DNA of 64,000 nucleotides from Mugil cephalus. Lineage: Eukaryota > Chordata > Actinopteri > Mugiliformes > Mugilidae. How positions within the stretch are numbered: position 1 is the stretch's first letter; each line of letters opens with the position of its first letter. The stretch spans positions 2,955,501 to 3,019,500 of the forward strand of contig NC_061789.1 in the NCBI RefSeq assembly GCF_022458985.1, read 5' to 3'. The position numbers were made by a program, and so were the translations under genes. This document shows positions 1 through 11,467 of this stretch, in pieces. The notes below the pieces were generated by a model. The model was given only the letters and a program-made list of their open reading frames with translations. It searched no databases and was not told where the DNA came from.

Positions 1-1551
1 TTCCCATCATGCACTGCGCTGCAGAGCTGATGTCCCAGTTTTAACAAAAATGCAGCGATGTGACGGAGCAGGTCCAAGCCGTCACCGCTGCAAACAACAT
101 GTCAGGAATTTGTATAAAATGGTTATTGTATAGGAAAAATAATTTGAGTTTCTGTCAAGAATTAACATCATTTTAAATGACAAAGAATAACATTCAGCAG
201 GAAAATGGTATTATTTCTAGTAATATAAAAAAGAAAAATGCCGCATTGTTAAATATTCATGGGACTCGTTCAATGGAGTCCTCCGACTGCCACACCGGTG
301 GAAGTTTGAATATTCATCAGTGGCTAAACAGGAGCCTGAAAACAGAGGTGGCCTTGTCAGACGCCGGCTAAAATACACAGAAGCACAGCCGAGCCTCGTC
401 AAAGGCTCTCTATTTTTAAATGGATCGCAAACTCCTTCATCTCCTAGATCTCACAGAACGGCTGGAGAAACTCAGAGAGGAAACACAACAGTTTGGACAG
501 CAGTTAGTATCCAGGCATTTAAATTGAGATATTTGATTTTACAGCGGCAACATCCACATGGACAACATGTCCTCAACCTGATCAATCATTCTGATCACAA
601 GTTAAAATGACACAACCTAAAATAAAAATGATCTGAACAGATATATGCGTTTAGGAGCGTCAAATCTGCTGGAACTAGAACAGAAGAAGAGTCTTCGTCT
701 CACGTTTATTGATTCAGTAGAAGAAGACGACCGAGATGGAGCCTCGTTTTTTAACTAAATGACCTCATTTAGTGCGTTTACATGCACAGCTTCATCAAGC
801 TATGCTCAAAATTCGACTTTCTACAATGCGGTCCTTGTCCCAGTTTACACGCAACAGGAAAAGTAGAATAACTGACGAGGACATGTCCTCCTCCTTCACA
901 CTAGGTGGCAATATGCGTCTTTTTAGCAGGTTAATGCTGCCCCATTTCTGGTTGACCTGTTACGTCATTTATCCGCGCAACAACAAACTACATGGATAAT
1001 AGTTCAGCTTTTTTATCCGATGCAGATAAGATGGCGCTATCCCTCAGGTGGTTCTTCTACGGTCTCTGTTTACCTTCTTCTTCTTCTTCTTCTTCTTCTA
1101 CCACCTTTCATGTACATTTTTATTCCGGGGCCAGCACAGCAGTTGTTGAACATGCGCACACGTGTTGTCTAGTTTAACTCTGGTTAAGGCGTATACATGC
1201 CGGGGAAAATCTTAGTGGAAGTAACGCGTTTACATGCATTTAAATTGTCCAGTTAGAGTCGGATTGAGGCAATAATTAGTTTTATTCACGTGCATGTAAA
1301 TGTACTGATGGATTCTGGCTTTAGTTTTTTGTCCCTTCCTTTAAACTCCTCACCTGACGTTTATCCCACGTGGAGCAAACATGCTAAGAAAGAATGGATT
1401 TAGTCCAACTAGAGAGAAACCAGCACATAGTTATTAGGAGATCAGACTTTCCTGCTGTAAAGTCATGTTTGGGCTTAAATACATTATTTGTCTTTCACTC
1501 TGCTACACTGCATGTTTGATATTATGGTCACGCAGCAGAAAAATAACCCAC
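1..1551 (-). other. spag9: spag9 intron 5 (part)
   Basis: This is intronic sequence downstream of the last spag9 exon visible here, on the minus strand. I looked for the next expected exon, an acidic serine/threonine-rich segment following the conserved SNASLK end of exon 5, and found none, so the intron continues past the left edge. A short (TTC)n microsatellite lies at about 1075-1098. Nothing else is recognised. Confidence 0.6.
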
Positions 1552-3167
1552 CTTCAGACTGGCGTTGGACCGAGGCTGTGATGGGTCGGTGAACCTCCAG
1601 CCCTCTGTGCCCGGCGTCTCGGCTCTGGCCTGCGAATCTGGGATTAAGAGCGAGGTCCCTCCAGATGACGGGAAAATCCCCAACGAGAGAGGCCGTTCTC
1701 TCCTTCACACGAATAGAACAAGAGGTCTTTAATGTGAATCTCAATCACTGCAGCGGCTGGACACCACAAAGGTTTTTACTTTGACCTCACCTGACTCGGC
1801 CGACCGCGCTAGAATCCGAAGTCTCGCTAATCTGCTGCATTTTGATCCTCTCCACATGCTCCATGTAGTTATGGATCATCTGCAGACGTCACAAAAACAC
1901 CCAGTAGAGAGTAGTCATCATGAATGTTGTTAATGATTCCAACTTTATGACCACTGGTCTGTATTTTACCTCTGTGTGTCGTTGATGGAGGGAGTTGTAT
2001 TCCTTCTTGAGGTCCAGCTCTCGTTCTTCTAGCCTGCCAACTGAAACAGATCACATTTGTCAGCTTAAGGGAGACATTTTAAAATGGGTTTAGGACAGAA
2101 AACAAAAAATTATTCCCTAACAACTGCTGTTTCAGAACCATGAAATGCTACAAGTGTTCATACCTGGCATTAAATGTGCCGTCTTTATGCCAATAAACAC
2201 TGACATCATTTACAGCACGGTACATATTGAGCAAAAAGCTGCTGTCTCTAAACAATGGATCTCTGTCTACTGTTGTTTCAGAACCATGAAATGTATCCTG
2301 GGTGGCTGATCACAACCTATTTGTGTTTACACCTCTAGTACCATTATCATTTGAGGTGATATAGGATACAGAGCGAAATGCTGCCGTCTCTAAACAATGG
2401 ATATCTATCTACTGTTGTTTCAGAACCATGAAATGTATCCTAAGTGGCCCATTATTAGCTAAAGCTGGCATTAAAATGCGTCTAGAGTGACTGAATCTCC
2501 TTATATGCCAATAAATACTGACATCATTTGGCACACAGTAGAATATTGAACAACAAGCTGTTGTCTCTAAACAATGGATCTTTATCTACTGCTGTTTCAG
2601 AACCATGAAATTCATTCTGGGTGGCCAATCACAACGTATTTGTGTTTGCACATCTAGTACCATCAACATTTGAGGTGATATAGAGCAAAATGTTGCTGTC
2701 TCCAAAATGCTGCTGTCCCTAAACAATGGATCTCTACCTACTGTTGTTTCAGAACCATGAAATGTATCCTAAGTGGCCCATCATTAGCTAAAGCTGGCAT
2801 TAAAATGCGTCTAGAGTGACTGAATCTCCTTATATGCCAATAAATACTGACATCATTTGGCACACAGTAGAATACTGAACAACAAGCTGTTATCTCTAAA
2901 CAATGGATCTTTATCTACTGCTGTTTCAGAACCATGAAATTCATTCTGTGTGGCCGATCCCAACCTATTTGTGTTTGCACCTCTAGTACTATCATCACTT
3001 GAGGTGAAATAGGACACGGACCAAAACGCCGCTGTCTCCAAAACGCTGCTGTCTCTAAACAATGGATCTCTACCTACTGTTGTTTCAGAACCATGAAATG
3101 TATCCTGAGCGTACCACTAGCTAAAGCCTGCATTAAAATGCATCTTGGGTGACTGAATCTCCTTCTG

Positions 3168-3211
<44 letters not shown>

Positions 3212-6200
3212 CCGTTGTTTCCGAACCATGAAATGTATTCTGGGTGGCCGATCACAACCTCGTTGTGTTAAAACAATCTGGCCACAAGCAGCCAAGACCA
3301 CGTCCAAATGTGGTTTTTAACATGTCAGACCTTCGTTGTACCTCGTTAGAAGAGAACTGGTTGTGTCATGTTTGTACATAAAAGTCGGTGACTGATTGTT
3401 GACTTCCTGGCAGGTGCTGTAGAGGACAGAGGAGCTAATCTGACTTAAGTGGGTTTCAGTGTTGGGCCGATTTACGAAGTGACAAAAACAACTAATCCCC
3501 TTATTAGCGCGTCAGGTTTAGCCTAAGCCACGCAGCGAGTTGGAGCAACAGACGGGATGTAAGAAACCCGGATGGTATCAATTTCGACAGTTAAAGCCTT
3601 TACATGTTGTGAGATGAAGCCGTTGCTTTCGTGAGTCACCAAAAGCCTAGAGACAAGTCGTGAAGGGAGGGGAGGAAGTCTCTGGTAATCCTTCTTGTGT
3701 ATGCGTATTCGGAAGTTTGACAAATCTGAACATTACGATGTTAATTGAATGTGTCAAGATTACATAAAAAAAATCTGTTTAACACTGTAATATCCACCCA
3801 AAAATGAGATTTAGCGCAATGCAACGCCATTAAAAATCACACAATGTAATTTGTCCCTGTCATAGTGGCATAAAAAGCCTTAAATTCAGGTAATCTGCTG
3901 TATACAAAAGTTTGATGTCATGCAGGAAATCTTCCTCTCTATATATTCTATATAAGAAAAGCCGTTGAATGAACAAATAACAGAAGAGGAATGGTTTGTT
4001 ATGTGTAAATGGATTGGAGGGAGTTAAACCGGAAAAATATTGGCAGGTTTTTCCCATAACTCCAAAGATTAGGAAAGAACTGGTGTCTAGAGAACAGCCA
4101 TGCTGGAGGTAATGAGATACGTGATAACCAAAATATGTAAAAAAATTGTAATTGGGAAACTTGAAACATGACATCGTACAAAAAAAAAAAAAACAAGACT
4201 TCCTTTCATTCAACAAACATGGGCATATATTAAATGAGATTACCCTTGGATGCTGGAATGACTTACAAAGAAGTTAAAAATATAATATTATTATAATAAT
4301 AGTACCATAGTGTAATGGTAACAGAATAAAGCAGCAAATGATTATTACACTGTCAGAGGTAGCACGATGTCATAGCAGTGGCTTCACTTATGCCAGTAGG
4401 AGCTAAGCTACGTCAAAACTTCACAGACTATTGAGTTTAGTGGTAGTATGGATGGGTTATCATCAACCCTGGCTCCCGATAACGTCAAAATTCCAAGATG
4501 GCACCGCCCTTATCCCCAGATTTTTGGCTTCACTTTTCCCAATGGACAATAATGGGGTGCATTGTTTATATAACTGGATGGTGGGTCACTGATATCACAG
4601 CTACACATAGAAACACAACAGCAAACTCCCTGGCTCCAAATGACGTCAAAATTGCAAGATGACACCTTTATTATTTTTATCTGAGTTTATTCTCTATCTT
4701 TTCTTTAAAAAAAAATCTATTCTCCTTTATTACTATTTCTTTTACCTTATATTAATTGAACGTAAACCTATGTTGCTATGTATTATTATTGTGTGAATGG
4801 TTAGATGGTTGGATGGTGGACTGTAGAAAGAAGCAGCATGGATGGGTCATAACTACAGCTGCTCCACCGCTACTGTGCAAACCTCAGCACCAGATGATGC
4901 CAAAATTCCAAGATGGCACCGCCCTTAACCTGAAATGTTTGGGTTCACAACTGACGTAGTGGAGACTACACAGTCTGTGGTACACAAGAATTACTATAAA
5001 ATGAGACTTAACGACACAAACCAACAAAGAAAATAAAGTTAATCATTTGCCACCTCTTCAGTAGCCGTGGACTCTGCCTCTATAGGCAATCAGAGTTGGT
5101 GATTCAACCTACAGTCATGAATAAATGATTTACTATTCAGTGGGAGGAGCAGCAGCAGGTTGGTTGGAACCAATGGTGCAATGAATGTCTACAATAAAGT
5201 AACTAACACTGGAATAGAACTACAAACTTCTTTACATTTGATATGCCAGAATAAACCAAACTGCTCGCTTTGCTAATGCTAAAAGTTGAAAATAAATAAA
5301 TAAAATACGGAAGGAAATTAATCTTTTTTTCCTTCCCCTCCCAGCTTTGTGTGATTGAATGACTCACTTCAGTCTCGGTAGTGGAACAGTCACTGTATGA
5401 ATCCACATCTTCCAACGTAAGAGGCAGTCGGATCGCTTTGATCCACCAATAGGACGGGCGGTAATGCGTTGCCGCATTAGGAGGATGGGAATAACAGAAA
5501 TCCTATAATCCCATTACCGTCACCACGCAAAGAGGGAGGGAGGGAGGGAGGGTATGGTTGTGCAAGTGTGTGCATTACAAGCCGTGATACAGACATCAAA
5601 GTGTGGGGGGGGGGCATGAAGAGAGTGTAAAAAGGCAACACACTGAATGACTGATGGGATTGCTGTCCATGAATGGGTGATTTGTGCGTTTGTGTGTGTT
5701 GCGCTCACTCTGGTCTGCGTAGTTCTTGATCTTGAGTTCCAGCTGCCGAGACTGAGACTCCATCCTGTCCACGTGGTTCTGGAGGTCCTTCTTCTCCTGC
5801 TCATGGGTGTCTTCGAACTCAATGAACTTCTACTCGCACACACACACACACAAAAAAAGACAAAGCTATTAATAGTCTTGAGGTGGGCTGAAGTGGTTTT
5901 TTGACGAGCTAAAAATACATCACGCTGCACCAAACACGAGCGTCCGAGCACAAGAATCAACAGCAATGAAGCCATTCATGAGACGGCCTACACACAAACA
6001 CACTGCGAGTGCATAACACAACAGGACAGACATCATTTTCACAACAATGTCCAGTGATTTTAAGTCTGAACTAGAATTGGAAAATCTGCTTCCGAGTGGG
6101 AGAATGTTTGTGAGTCAGCGTCCACATCCTGTCCAGATGGGTAAGGCCCTAATAATGTGGCTTCCCTTCGTCCCCTGGACAAACAAGTCTTTACTTTGTC

Positions 6201-9200
6201 CTCCCTGGACCATATAACCGCTGAATAATGATTTATTTAGTTCCTACGCTACAATATCGACAAATGTTCACACCCTTTTGTAGGGTTTTCAAGTTGTAAA
6301 TAAAAAAGAAACAAACAAATTAATTCAAATTGACTACAAATTAGATTAAATTTGTTTGGACACAACGATCTTGACAAACGTTTGCGTTTCCCTTTAACAG
6401 GATTGATTTGCTGGAATATAGTCTTAAGTCTATATCTTCCTTAGACAATCCCGTTCATGTTAACTGCACTGACATTTATACTCCATGTGTAAGTACAGGC
6501 ACAAGAAGTAAAAACTCCTGAGTTTATTTATAACTTTTGCGAACGAGTGGCTAATTGGCAAAGCTACACTACAGCGCCTATGCTAAGCTAAAGCTAACGG
6601 CTGCACTGACAGATAAGGACTGATTTAAAAACACCTTTTCTTACTCGTCCAACGCTGGGGTACATATAGGAAAAAAAGTCGTGAATCAAACAAAAGTGTG
6701 GAAAAAAGTAAAAACTGACCCTTAAAACACAGAAATGTCGATTCGCACCAGATTAGATCCATCTTTCCTCCTCATCTGATGGTATTCACTTATTTTTCTA
6801 ATTCTTGTAAACACTGTGTATATAGTATATTGTGTTTTCCTGTTATATAGTATGTATGGTGTCGGGTGCCTGTACGTTGCTGCTGCAACTGTGAAATTTC
6901 CCAGTTTGGGATGAATAAAGCATCCATCCATCCATCCATCCATCCATCCATCCATCCATCCATCCAATCACAGGACAAATTATGGACATGGATGATTCAC
7001 ATGGGATTAAGATCACAGAAATTATCACAAACTCCCAGAGGTCCCCAGATAAAAAAATTAGTCCCGGTCTTATTTTAGGGATTAGAGAAGAGAAAATGAT
7101 GCTACAATCAGATAAGAACCAGGGAACCGTCAATCCATCCAGTAAAAGGAAACGTCAATACACGTGAAAGATTTACCAGTCTGTCTTTAGGAAAAGTAAC
7201 GTGACCCCCTTCATTACTCTGGTATTTTAGGGGGGGGGGTTGGTTTGGTGAAACCCAAGACATAAGAAGAATAAAAAGGAAAACGGACAAAGGATCACAT
7301 GACCTGGAAGTAACACCATTACTTCCTCAGGGGTGTGGACTGAGAGTGTTTCCCAGGACAATCCCACGTATAAGGATGTTTATATTTAATAGTGCGACCG
7401 ATGTACGTGAGTGTTGTCTGGCTGTCATCCTGCCTCAGCTTCACTCCCGTAGTGCAGACTGTGTCCGCTGGCATGGCGTCCGAAGCCCGGAGCCAAGGAG
7501 CCAAGCTGCGACAGAAGGTCCGAGTCACATCACATCACGTCGGCCTTCACGCTAAGAGGCTCCAAGCAGAGTCACCGCACACACGTCTGAGGAATTATCC
7601 CAGGAAGAGGCCGTGATTATACACCTAAATATACACATTCAAAACTTTGGGGAGCTTCCCAAAATCTAAAAAAAAATAAAAAGGCTCAAGATAAAGGTTA
7701 GAAAAACGTGACTTATATGAGCTGTGCTAATGGTACGAAATGGTAAATTATTTCTTTTTCCTTAGTGGCTGCTGGATGGATGCTAAATTGAGACATATAC
7801 AGCTAACAGCTACATTTAGCATTAGAACATGAGTTAGCTAGGGCATTAGTGATCGAGCTAACAGTAATAAAACACCAATAAAGTTTGGTTTGAACATGTG
7901 AGGAGTTTTTTTTTATTTTTGAGTATTTTGTTTAAATGCAGACAGGTTTAGAAAATATTTGGCCTCAGAAAAACGGGTTAAATATTTAGTTTTTTGGGTC
8001 AAACATTATGAAGAGATGCTGAATTTAGACACTTACATAACTAACGACTTTATTTTGCATCATATTATGAAACTAACTATTATCTTTTCTATCTTTTCTA
8101 GTGGACTCCTTCTCTATTATTCTTCTTTTTGTGAGTGCCTTTTCATTAGGTACTTGAGGAACACAAAAGTGTTTGCACAAAGGTGTGGAGGGATGCTCTC
8201 CTCTATCCCGCTTCATTAGATACACTAGTGAATGCATCCTCACAAAATGACAGTAAATTACTCTTGACTAAACTATAAAGTGTTTCTGTTATTTAACCTG
8301 TTAACTACAGTGTCAAAATAATAGGAACATGTGTCGTACCTAATGAATTGGCAAGAGAGTGCATGATCTTCACGTATCACCTGATATTAACCTTATGACA
8401 CGTTTGTGTAGAACGTGTCTGAAGCTGCACCAGATTAAGTTCATGCAACATAAACTCACGAGCCAAAACATTAGGTACAGTAGTGAATGTTTTCTATCTG
8501 GACTGTATCAACATGTACAGTATCTCTGCTCATGCTCAACACCAGAGGATTTAATACAGGACTATTTATATTATAATGCATCCACTGGTGTACCTAATGA
8601 ATTGGCCAGTGGGTACTATACTCTGCAAAGATGAGCAATAGTTTGCACTAAACTGTGAAGGCATGTCATCCGTCATCCTGTCCTGTATTTACACCAACCG
8701 GCTCTAAATTTGATCCTCAAATCAAAAACTGATACTTTTGATGTAGGAAAACAGTAGAAAGTAATTAAATTATTGAGTTGAGGGAACAAAACAAACCTTG
8801 TGAAACACCTCAGGTTAAACCACAACACAATTAATTGTTATTTTATAGTAGTTATTAATAGTGTAAGTGTTTAAAGCAACATTTTCACAGATTTTGTACG
8901 ATTTGTTTGGCTTTTCTGTTTCTGTATTAGCTCCAGTATATAGTAAATAATCCCACTACCTCAATATACTTAAAATAAAATTTAAAATGAATTTTACTTA
9001 GTATCGGATCGGACATCACTAGAATATTACATGTTAATGATCCACAAGGGAAACTGCTTGGTCACAGCAGCTTAGCTGCACATAAAAATAAAAATAAAAC
9101 ACTTCTCTCAGTTATTTTAAAGTAATCCCAGTTTAAAAGGGGAGGGCTGGAGGTGGAGGTGTTCCTAATAAAGTGGCCGGTGGGTGCACGGCTCCAGTGA

Positions 9201-9736
9201 AACGCTGAGTCACTTCACCTGCACCTTCAGCCTCTTCTCCTCCATCTGATGCAACGATCAATCACACCGATTGATCACCTTCATTTCTATCCTCTGACTT
9301 GTTTACATCCACGCAGGAGACGGTGTCTGCTGCCAGGCCACGTGTTCAGGGTGGACTCGTGTCTCAGGGATGCTGGGAGGAGAGGACACCTGAGACACAG
9401 GTGTGTTTATTGTTTTATTTTTTGGTTTCGTCTCACCTCCTCCGCGTGCTTCCTGAGCGCCTTCTCCCTCTCGTACTGGGTGATGAGCTGCTCGTTGTCC
9501 TCCTTCAGCAGCTCCAGCTCCACTTCGTGCTCCTGGTTCTCCGCGAACACCGAGTCCAGGTTCTCCAGCACGGCCACGACCAGCGGCATCAGCTCCTTCA
9601 CCACGTCCTCGTCGTACTTCCCGATGAGCCGCTCGAACTCCCGGTAGATGGAGCTGGCCAGGCCCGACACCCGCTCCGACATCATCGCTGATGTCCCCGG
9701 GTCGTCCTGGTACACGACTCCGTCCTCCAGCTCCAT
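1552..9736 (-). CDS. spag9: JNK-interacting protein 4 / SPAG9, N-terminal part
   Basis: Scaffold for JNK/p38 MAP kinase modules and adaptor between kinesin-1/dynein and vesicles. Coding exons on the minus strand: 9437-9736 (start ATG at 9736; 100 codons), 5709-5829, 1970-2040, 1791-1879 and 1552-1702. All have GT/AG borders, and the split codons rejoin in frame. Exon 1 gives [21 protein letters not shown] and IYREFERLI, the RH1 region that binds kinesin; it is followed by an acidic coiled coil through exon 2 (KFIEFED, RQLELK) and exon 3 ([14 protein letters not shown]). Exon 5 ([30 protein letters not shown]) fits SPAG9 rather than its paralogue MAPK8IP3 (JIP3), which differs strongly here. 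The rest of the protein (leucine zippers, RH2, WD40-like C-terminus) is off the left edge. Introns 1 and 2 (3.6 kb each) hold mobile-element remnants and a tandem array. Teleosts often keep two copies, and I cannot tell a from b. Confidence 0.92.
2118..3250. repeat. Higher-order tandem array in spag9 intron 2
   Basis: The core cagaaccatgaaat recurs starting near 2133, 2279, 2421, 2598, 2750, 2927, 3086 and (one mismatch) 3221. Spacings are about 146, 142, 177, 152, 177, 159 and 135. The two unit types, about 177 and 152-159 bases, alternate, giving a composite unit of roughly 330 bases amplified two to three times. Each unit includes ctaaacaatggat and a stretch near tgatcacaacctatttgtg. It is intronic and noncoding. 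Confidence 0.85.
3167..3211. repeat. (TATC)n microsatellite
   Basis: About eleven tandem copies of a tetranucleotide lie inside the last unit of the intron 2 array, replacing the normal start of that unit. Confidence 0.9.
4440..4945. repeat. Three related copies of a dispersed repeat
   Basis: The phrase gtcaaaattccaagatggca and close variants occur near 4483, 4643 and 4888, each preceded by a ctggctcc- or ccagatgatg-like stretch, with similar following sequence (gcccttaacc, gcccttatcc) at the first and third. It looks like fragments of one teleost dispersed repeat in spag9 intron 2. The family is not identified. Confidence 0.55.
5837..5860 (-). promoter_or_regulatory. spag9: (UG)n tract abutting the spag9 exon 2 acceptor
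   Basis: Read on the transcribed strand, exon 2 (first base 5829) is preceded by a T7 run, then about eight TG dinucleotides, then CGAGTAG. The pyrimidine tract is therefore largely a (UG)n microsatellite. UG repeats are the known binding sequence of TDP-43 and CELF proteins, which can suppress use of the nearby exon. The function here is inferred. Confidence 0.45.
6780..6966 (+). mobile_element. 3' end of a LINE (non-LTR retrotransposon)
   Basis: The stretch holds gtatatagtatattgtg, tgctgctgcaactgtgaaat and ttcccagtttgggatgaata, followed by AATAAAG and a (CATC)n tail of about eleven units (6921-6965). This arrangement, a 'gggatgaataaag' end plus a tetranucleotide tail, is typical of 5'-truncated LINE copies in fish. 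No reverse transcriptase is present. It sits in spag9 intron 1, antisense to the gene. Confidence 0.7.
8090..9190. mobile_element. Degenerate nonautonomous element(s) with attaggtac/gtacctaat ends
   Basis: Related phrases occur in both orientations: cattaggtac near 8145 and 8469, cctaatgaattggc near 8339 and 8593, and cctaataaagtggccggtg near 9163. The inverted pair attaggtaca (8470) and tgtacctaat (8589) brackets a small hairpin-like unit. This is a mosaic of fragments of a common fish DNA-transposon-like repeat in spag9 intron 1. No transposase is seen, and the family is uncertain. Confidence 0.5.
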
Positions 9737-10275
9737 TTTTCCCCCCGTGTCCTTTCAGCTAACGGGACCGATGTTCGCGGGGAGAGAGGGATGTGGGGGT
9801 AAGGGGGGTGTTGTCTTCCCGCGTTAGCCCGCCACTGTGCGTCCAGTTATTCCCTTAATTGATTCAATTGTCTTTAAATAAACGGACACACAGAGAAACA
9901 GTCCACGGATGAACCACGGAGACGAGCTACGTGGATTTTCTTCCTATTTTTTTTCCTCGCTTGTCCCATGCCGCGTTCACGCGCTCTCCAAAAGCTCCGA
10001 CTTTCCATAACTTTCCCTTCAAACGCTTGTCACATCGAAACGCGCGTATTTGTTTCCCATCAAATACACATCCAACGCGTATTGTGGCGCTGAAAAACTA
10101 AAAACACATTCAGTGAGTTAATTTTCATTTTGTATCGCAGTTTTAAGTGTTTTTTCTTTTGTGTAAGCCTCGCATTTGTCCCAACATTCCCGAGTGCACC
10201 TGAATCCCCCATCTAACAGCTGAGTTGTTGTCTTGATCACGTGATGACGTCACATCATGCTACCGACGTCAGGCC
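9737..10275 (-). promoter_or_regulatory. spag9: spag9 5' UTR and promoter region
   Basis: The sequence upstream of the spag9 ATG (9736) is locally GC-rich and CpG-containing up to about 10.1 kb. A palindromic CREB/ATF site TGACGTCA lies at 10245-10252 and overlaps the flank of an E-box CACGTG at 10238-10243. No TATA box is obvious. The transcription start is not resolvable by eye but probably lies in 9.8-10.0 kb. Confidence 0.5.
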
Positions 10276-10514
10276 GTTAGAAGTCCAGCACTGATTTATA
10301 AGCATAATATATTCGGACCATTATTTATTTATTAAACTGTATTATATAATATTTAATTATACATTTTAATTATGGAATAAAATAATTAAGACGTTTTGGT
10401 AAGAAATAGTGTAAATTAGGAAGATTTTAATCCAGTCCTGACTGTATATAGCTCTTAAAATAAGACAAATACACACAACATTTCTTGTATTCGTAGCTTA
10501 TTATATATATATAT

Positions 10515-10543
10515 CTATGTGTGTGTGTGTGTGTGTGTGTGCG

Positions 10544-10581
<38 letters not shown>
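10515..10581. repeat. (TG)n(TA)n compound microsatellite
   Basis: About twelve TG dinucleotides are followed directly by about eighteen TA dinucleotides with two interruptions. It lies between spag9 and gng14. Open frames across it are artefacts of the repeat. Confidence 0.9.
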
Positions 10582-10582
<1 letters not shown>

Positions 10583-10767
10583 TCCACCCCTGTGTTTACT
10601 TCATACTTCCTCATGTGTCCCATAATAGTTTTGATATCTTCAGTGTTAATCTGGTGCTTTATTTACACCTTATGCAGAACTTGCAGACCGGATGCTTTGG
10701 AACATTTTTTGCCTGATGGTGGAAGAGAGAAGAGGCCATGGCGAGTATCATTAAGATGTGGTTAATT

Positions 10768-10773
10768 TTTATT
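10768..10773 (-). terminator. gng14: Candidate polyadenylation signal of gng14
   Basis: AATAAA on the minus strand, about 350 bases downstream of the gng14-like stop codon. It is the first canonical hexamer I see on that strand after the stop. Confidence 0.4.
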
Positions 10774-11124
10774 TAAATGCTACAGCCTTTGTTTTGACAA
10801 TGCAACTAAAAAGTAAAAACAAAAAACAAAAACATACATATTGATTTCTTTCCGATAAATAACCTTTTAAACAAAATCATAAACAAATATTTCACTACCC
10901 TATTTAATTTTTTTAGTATAATGTCTGTTATTATAATGGATATTTGACTAATCACACAAATCACTTGTAAAATACTTGACCGTCACAATAAAAGCCTCTT
11001 TTCTCTGTGAATTATTGGTTAATAATTGTTTGGTTAAGTTCCATAATTGAAGGTTTGTCTTGTCCAACTTGGGGACTCAAATGACAGGGGATAGTTTGTG
11101 GTCGTCTCTTTGAGGTTTCCGTGG

Positions 11125-11467
11125 TCAAAGCAGCACGCAGGTCTTCTTGTCTTTGAAAGGGTTGGACGAGGCAGCGATGCCGGTGAGCAGAGGGTCGCTG
11201 CGTCTGTGTTCCTGGCAGTACTGCACCAGGTCTGCAGCCGTCAGTGAGATCTGCTGGGACAAAGGACGCCTCATGTTGGTTTCAAACTGCCTAATACACA
11301 ATTATAATAGATGTCTGGATTCGGATCAGGATGAGGTAAGGTTCAGCTAATGTCCTCAGATTCTTACATACCTTGAATCTCTCCATGCTCGCCTCCACCC
11401 GAAGTTGATCCACCAGTTTTTGTGCCTGAAGAATGCTGTTGCTGCTGCTGCACATCTTCCCTGACAT
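11125..11467 (-). CDS. gng14: Heterotrimeric G-protein gamma subunit, GNG14-like
   Basis: Forms the obligate dimer with G-beta and anchors it to the membrane. Two coding exons on the minus strand: 11372-11467 (ATG at 11467; 32 codons, donor AAG|gtatgt) and 11125-11250 (41 codons plus TGA), together 73 residues, normal for the family. The N-terminal helix reads QAQKLVDQLRVEASMERFK; the second exon gives ISLTAADLVQYC, then DPLLTGIAASSNPFKDKK and the CAAX box CVLL, predicting geranylgeranylation. The DPLL..NPF motif that closes the GGL domain is intact. I chose GNG14 over GNG5/GNG10 because of the GI.A..NPFK.KK.C tail and because GNG14 neighbours DHPS in mammals; the GNG5/10 alternative is not excluded. 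Upstream Met codons at 11482 or downstream at 11455 are in frame, but 11467 matches family length. A 5' noncoding exon is likely but not located. The acceptor is a tandem CAGCAG. Confidence 0.82.

Noticed and set aside
3860..4216. 118-codon minus-strand frame rich in Phe/Tyr/Leu
   Set aside because: It reflects AT-rich intron sequence including a poly-A run; no recognisable protein.
9249..9691. Two open frames of about 130 codons on the plus strand
   Set aside because: They are antisense to spag9 exon 1, whose minus-strand frame is a clear family match. Leucine- and serine-rich content is the shadow of that frame.
1552..9736. Naming the gene mapk8ip3 (JIP3), suggested by nherf2 being nearby as on human 16p
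   Set aside because: Exon 1 ([17 protein letters not shown]) and exon 5 ([15 protein letters not shown]) fit SPAG9, not JIP3.
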